Of a stretch of 6,650 nucleotides of DNA, positions 5,057 through 6,650 are shown piece by piece. The translations under genes were made by a program, and so were the position numbers. Under the pieces are notes generated by a model. That model was not told the DNA's origin. It ran no database searches and was given only the letters and a program-made list of their open reading frames with translations. This DNA comes from Dehalococcoidia bacterium (GTDB lineage Bacteria; Chloroflexota; Dehalococcoidia; JACPQF01): assembly GCA_030650265.1 (NCBI GenBank), contig JAUSEJ010001097.1:1-6650 (forward strand), written 5' to 3'. The number at the start of each line of letters is the position of its first letter. Within the stretch, counting starts at the first letter, position 1.

Positions 5057-5305
5057 TCATGCCTGGTTCATGAGGGCTAGAACTGCTCCACATCTTGGAC
5101 ACTGCCGTTGCGCTAATTGCATTACTATCTCGTCGACCACATACCCTGCACCGGCGCCAACGCCCGCCATGAGCAACGTGATACTCAAATTCCTTGTTTT
5201 AACGCCTGCGAAGAGTCCGCTCACAATGGTTCCAAGAACTTTGCCTGCGACCTGCGCCTCAAAGTCATACGTACCGCAACCACGAGGGCAAGAATATGAT
5301 CGCAT
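5057..5305 (-). CDS. Small split-zinc-ribbon, glycine-rich membrane protein of unknown function
   Basis: 82 residues, not recognised as a named family. Two Cys pairs sit at the ends: C6 and C10 in SCPRGCG, and C69 and C72 in QCPRCG. They could join to hold one zinc, making a ribbon split by a 58-residue insert. The insert is glycine-rich and hydrophobic: VAGKVLGTIVSGLFAGV (19-35) and LSITLLMAGVGAGAGYVVDEIV (40-61), with GxxxG-like spacing typical of packed membrane helices or glycine zippers. The ATG start has a strong ribosome site, GGAGGT at 5311-5316, five bases away, and a good promoter upstream. The XRE-membrane gene follows 40 bases after the stop. A joint role at the membrane is inferred; possible jobs are a sensor or a small effector. 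Confidence 0.7.
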   Translation of the reverse strand: MRSYSCPRGCGTYDFEAQVAGKVLGTIVSGLFAGVKTRNLSITLLMAGVGAGAGYVVDEIVMQLAQRQCPRCGAVLALMNQA

Positions 5306-5338
5306 CTTGAACCTCCAATACTACAAATTACCTACATC

Positions 5339-5366
5339 TTTATCACATATTGCGCTATTTTGTCAA
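5339..5366 (-). promoter_or_regulatory. Promoter of the zinc-ribbon / XRE gene pair
   Basis: On the minus strand: -35 TTGACA (5366-5361, perfect), 16-base spacer, -10 GATAAA (5344-5339) preceded by TGT, an extended -10. Predicted transcription starts near 5332, about 27 bases before the ATG at 5305. It is divergent from the promoter at 5453-5480. Confidence 0.6.
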
Positions 5367-5452
5367 GCCCATAACAGCCGATGAAGGGGTTGGCAAGGGA
5401 TAATTACGGATGAGGTTGGGTGACGAGCTTAACAAGGTGAGTGTCGGTGATG

Positions 5453-5480
5453 TTGATACCCATCACCGGTATTGTATAAT
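5453..5480 (+). promoter_or_regulatory. Promoter of the AbiGi-like gene
   Basis: -35 TTGATA (5453-5458, 5/6 to consensus), 16-base spacer, -10 TATAAT (5475-5480, perfect). Transcription would start near 5487, about 34 bases before the ATG at 5521. This rules against the upstream in-frame ATG at 5410, which lies before the promoter. Confidence 0.65.
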
Positions 5481-5509
5481 CCTGATGACCGACCGCATAG
5501 AACGATGTT

Positions 5510-5515
5510 GGAGGT
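5510..5515 (+). promoter_or_regulatory. Shine-Dalgarno GGAGGT that sets the AbiGi-like start
   Basis: GGAGGT five bases before the ATG at 5521 is a near-perfect ribosome binding site and decides the start in favour of 5521. The ATG at 5410 has nothing comparable. Confidence 0.8.
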
Positions 5516-5520
5516 GTTTG

Positions 5521-6225
5521 ATGCCTTCGTCCCAGCGCTATATTTCAAGGGAACTGACACACTTTGTGGGTGCCAAGTTAAAGACCGATGAAGATCGGTA
5601 CAAACTCCTCAAAAACATCCTGAACACGGGTCTTCTCCGGCCGCCGAAGCTCTATGACCCTGCCTTGCCTGAAGGTGATTCCGTTGGCTTCTTGATAGAC
5701 CACAAGAAGCGAATTAGCGACAATGATATGTATACCGCCGCGGCTGTCTGCTTCTGCGATATTCCAGTCGGTGATCTTGCAATCCACATGGGTAAGTACA
5801 AAGGCTTCGGCGTAGCGTTTCTTAAGCCATTCCTCATAGAAAAGGGAGCCAATCCGGTCTTGTACATCGCCAAGAACTCACGCCGAACGAAAGCGTTCGA
5901 TGAGGTTGTGGACGCGTTTCATAGGTTTATTAGAAGCGCACGATTGGCGGACGTATGGGGGAACCTGAGCGAACAAGAACCAAGAGATATCATGTACCTA
6001 CGGATCTTCCTGGAGCTGGAGCTTTTCTGCTTCTTGAAGTTCTTCGATGCAAACGCGGCGGATGATCACCCCGACAACTTCTACATGGAGCGAGAATGGC
6101 GGATATTACGTGAAGTCCATTTCACGCTGGACGATGTGTACAGGGTGATCGTGCCCTCAGCCTATGCAAAGCGGTTTCGGCAGGATGTACCGGACTACAA
6201 CGGACAGGTTACCTTTGCCGATTAG
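5521..6225 (+). CDS. AbiGi-like abortive infection antitoxin family protein
   Basis: 234 residues from the ATG at 5521. Features in order: RYISRELTHFVG at 6-17, a helix DRYKLLKNILNTGLL (25-39), VCFCDIPVGDLAIHMGKYKGFGVAFLK (76-102) with the CFCDIP core, then GANPVLYI (109-116), a helical middle (123-178) and FYMEREWRI at 187-195. This pattern matches, from memory, the AbiGi family (named for the antitoxin partner in the lactococcal AbiG phage-exclusion system). In AbiG the toxin AbiGii, a nucleotidyltransferase, is encoded directly after abiGi. Here the next gene, 335 bases on, begins as a small membrane protein instead. So it is either a solo member or part of a different system. The E-x-E-W-R and CFCDIP pattern also recalls DUF2971-like proteins. 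The promoter and ribosome site both fit start 5521; the upstream 37 codons from 5410 are probably untranslated. Confidence 0.75.
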   Translation: MPSSQRYISRELTHFVGAKLKTDEDRYKLLKNILNTGLLRPPKLYDPALPEGDSVGFLIDHKKRISDNDMYTAAAVCFCDIPVGDLAIHMGKYKGFGVAFLKPFLIEKGANPVLYIAKNSRRTKAFDEVVDAFHRFIRSARLADVWGNLSEQEPRDIMYLRIFLELELFCFLKFFDANAADDHPDNFYMEREWRILREVHFTLDDVYRVIVPSAYAKRFRQDVPDYNGQVTFAD

Positions 6226-6298
6226 AAGTCCTTCGGTGCGTAACCTCACAACAACTCGTGTTCATAGCCTATGACGGATGAAGAGGCTCTAGAAAGCG

Positions 6299-6325
6299 GA
6301 TAGCGCCGGTATTGACGGCGCTATC
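6299..6325 (+). terminator. Strong hairpin after the AbiGi-like gene
   Basis: GATAGCGCCG and CGGCGCTATC pair perfectly (10 bp) around a 7-base loop, 73 bases after the stop codon. No T-run follows directly, so termination is likely but not certain. Confidence 0.5.
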
Positions 6326-6337
6326 ACACTATCCACC

Positions 6338-6359
6338 CCGGCGCCCGGGAGGGCACCGG
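6338..6359 (+). terminator. Second GC-rich hairpin
   Basis: CCGGCGCCC and GGGCACCGG pair with one mismatch around the loop GGGA, 12 bases after the first hairpin. It is followed by CATTTAATT, a weak T-rich tail. The tandem pair makes a terminator region more believable. Confidence 0.45.
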
Positions 6360-6409
6360 CATTTAATTGTACCAATATTATACCATGTCCGTCAAACTGA
6401 CCCACCACC

Positions 6410-6426
6410 ATCTATTGCTAATAGAT
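6410..6426. promoter_or_regulatory. Palindrome upstream of the terminal gene, possible operator
   Basis: ATCTATT, GCT, AATAGAT: perfect 7-bp arms. It lies about 45 bases upstream of the TTGACA at 6471. Outside it, CCACCAC (6403-6409) and GTGGTGG (6453-6459) form a wider inverted pair. The role is inferred. Confidence 0.35.
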
Positions 6427-6470
6427 AATCCTGACAGGCAAATCAAGATGTTGTGGTGGTCAACAGAGGC

Positions 6471-6500
6471 TTGACATACAACTTGTGTTGGGTGTAGCCT
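6471..6500 (+). promoter_or_regulatory. Possible promoter of the terminal small membrane gene
   Basis: A perfect -35 TTGACA (6471-6476) is followed after 18 bases by TAGCCT (6495-6500), a weak -10. Transcription would start near 6507, about 54 bases before the ATG at 6561. Confidence 0.35.
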
Positions 6501-6560
6501 GGAAATGAAAATTTAGTCATGATTATGTTATCCGCGAGCTGATGACTGGGAGAATCTACG

Positions 6561-6650
6561 ATGGATGAAGTGATAACAAAAGTAGCGATTGGCGTGGCAG
6601 TTGCGGTTATCCTTGGGGTCGGAGCTTTTCTAAACAAGGCACGCGTCACT
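6561..6650 (+). CDS. Small or N-terminally membrane-anchored protein (3' partial)
   Basis: The frame from ATG 6561 stays open to the window end, giving 30 residues. It begins with an acidic start (MDEVITK), then a hydrophobic segment about 8-24 (VAIGVAVAVILGVGAFL) and NKARV, consistent with one membrane helix and a short positive stop-transfer. GGGAG eight bases upstream serves as ribosome site. The rest is off-window, so size and function are unknown. It lies downstream of the AbiGi-like gene but behind two hairpins and its own possible promoter. It could be a membrane effector with a larger cytosolic part, or a short unknown protein. Confidence 0.55.
   Translation, partial: MDEVITKVAIGVAVAVILGVGAFLNKARVT

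Larger units (their letters stand above)
6226..6560. other. Structured intergenic region between the AbiGi-like gene and the terminal gene
   Basis: 335 bases with no supported gene on either strand. In order it holds a small TCATA/TATGA inverted repeat (6262-6274), two strong hairpins (6299-6325, 6338-6359), AT-rich DNA with a TATAAT on the minus strand near 6378-6383, a 7-bp-arm palindrome (6410-6426) flanked by CCACCAC (6403-6409) and GTGGTGG (6453-6459), and a TTGACA (6471-6476). The left half looks like transcription termination and the right half like a promoter or operator. Confidence 0.55.

Noticed and set aside
5410..5520. 37-codon N-terminal extension of the AbiGi-like protein
   Set aside because: A good promoter (5453-5480) and a GGAGGT lie inside it, both pointing to the start at 5521.
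6443..6649. 68-codon minus-strand frame at the window end
   Set aside because: It is low in complexity, has no domain, and is antisense to a better-supported start at 6561.

Overview
The window reads as a fragment of a GC-rich environmental bacterium, most plausibly a Chloroflexota lineage. The reasons are an amidase carrying NBR1-type Ig repeats, a membrane-tethered gluzincin protease beside it, repeat-filled intergenic DNA, and a mix of ATG, GTG and TTG starts. This assignment is inferred from gene style only; no marker gene is present. The right part (about 4640 onward) looks less GC-rich than the left and carries small regulatory and defence-type genes, as expected for accessory DNA.

Left block (1-2296, + strand): a cell-envelope operon. 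It opens with the 3' part of a secreted N-acetylmuramoyl-L-alanine amidase whose reading frame is already open at the window edge and which ends in two Ig-like domains. Twenty bases later comes a GTG-started, secreted and C-terminally membrane-anchored HExxH metallopeptidase of the peptidase MA type.

Convergent spacer (2297-3008): no convincing gene. It is packed with repeats: a perfect 13-bp-arm hairpin, a diverged direct copy of the same sequence about 567 bp away, a 25-bp inverted repeat pair (22/25) spanning 443 bp, clusters of CGGATA/TATCCG hexamers on opposite strands, and a GC-rich hairpin.

Middle block (3009-4617, - strand): a VTT/DedA-like membrane protein gene with its own extended -10 promoter. 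Upstream of it lies a three-gene unit: a small HTH protein (TTG start), a short HicB antitoxin and a HicA toxin, with hicB and hicA overlapping by ATGA. A 16-bp near-palindrome lies between the -10 box and the first start codon and is a good operator candidate.

Right block (4711-6650): a leftward pair (a split-zinc-ribbon, glycine-rich membrane protein followed by an XRE-type HTH protein with a C-terminal membrane segment) is divergent from a rightward gene resembling AbiGi, the antitoxin side of the AbiG abortive infection system. No AbiGii-like toxin is visible next to it. After a structured 335-bp spacer, a small membrane-protein gene begins at 6561 and runs off the window. The candidate for something new is the divergent pair of transcription units at 4711-6225, next to the HTH-hicB-hicA unit.
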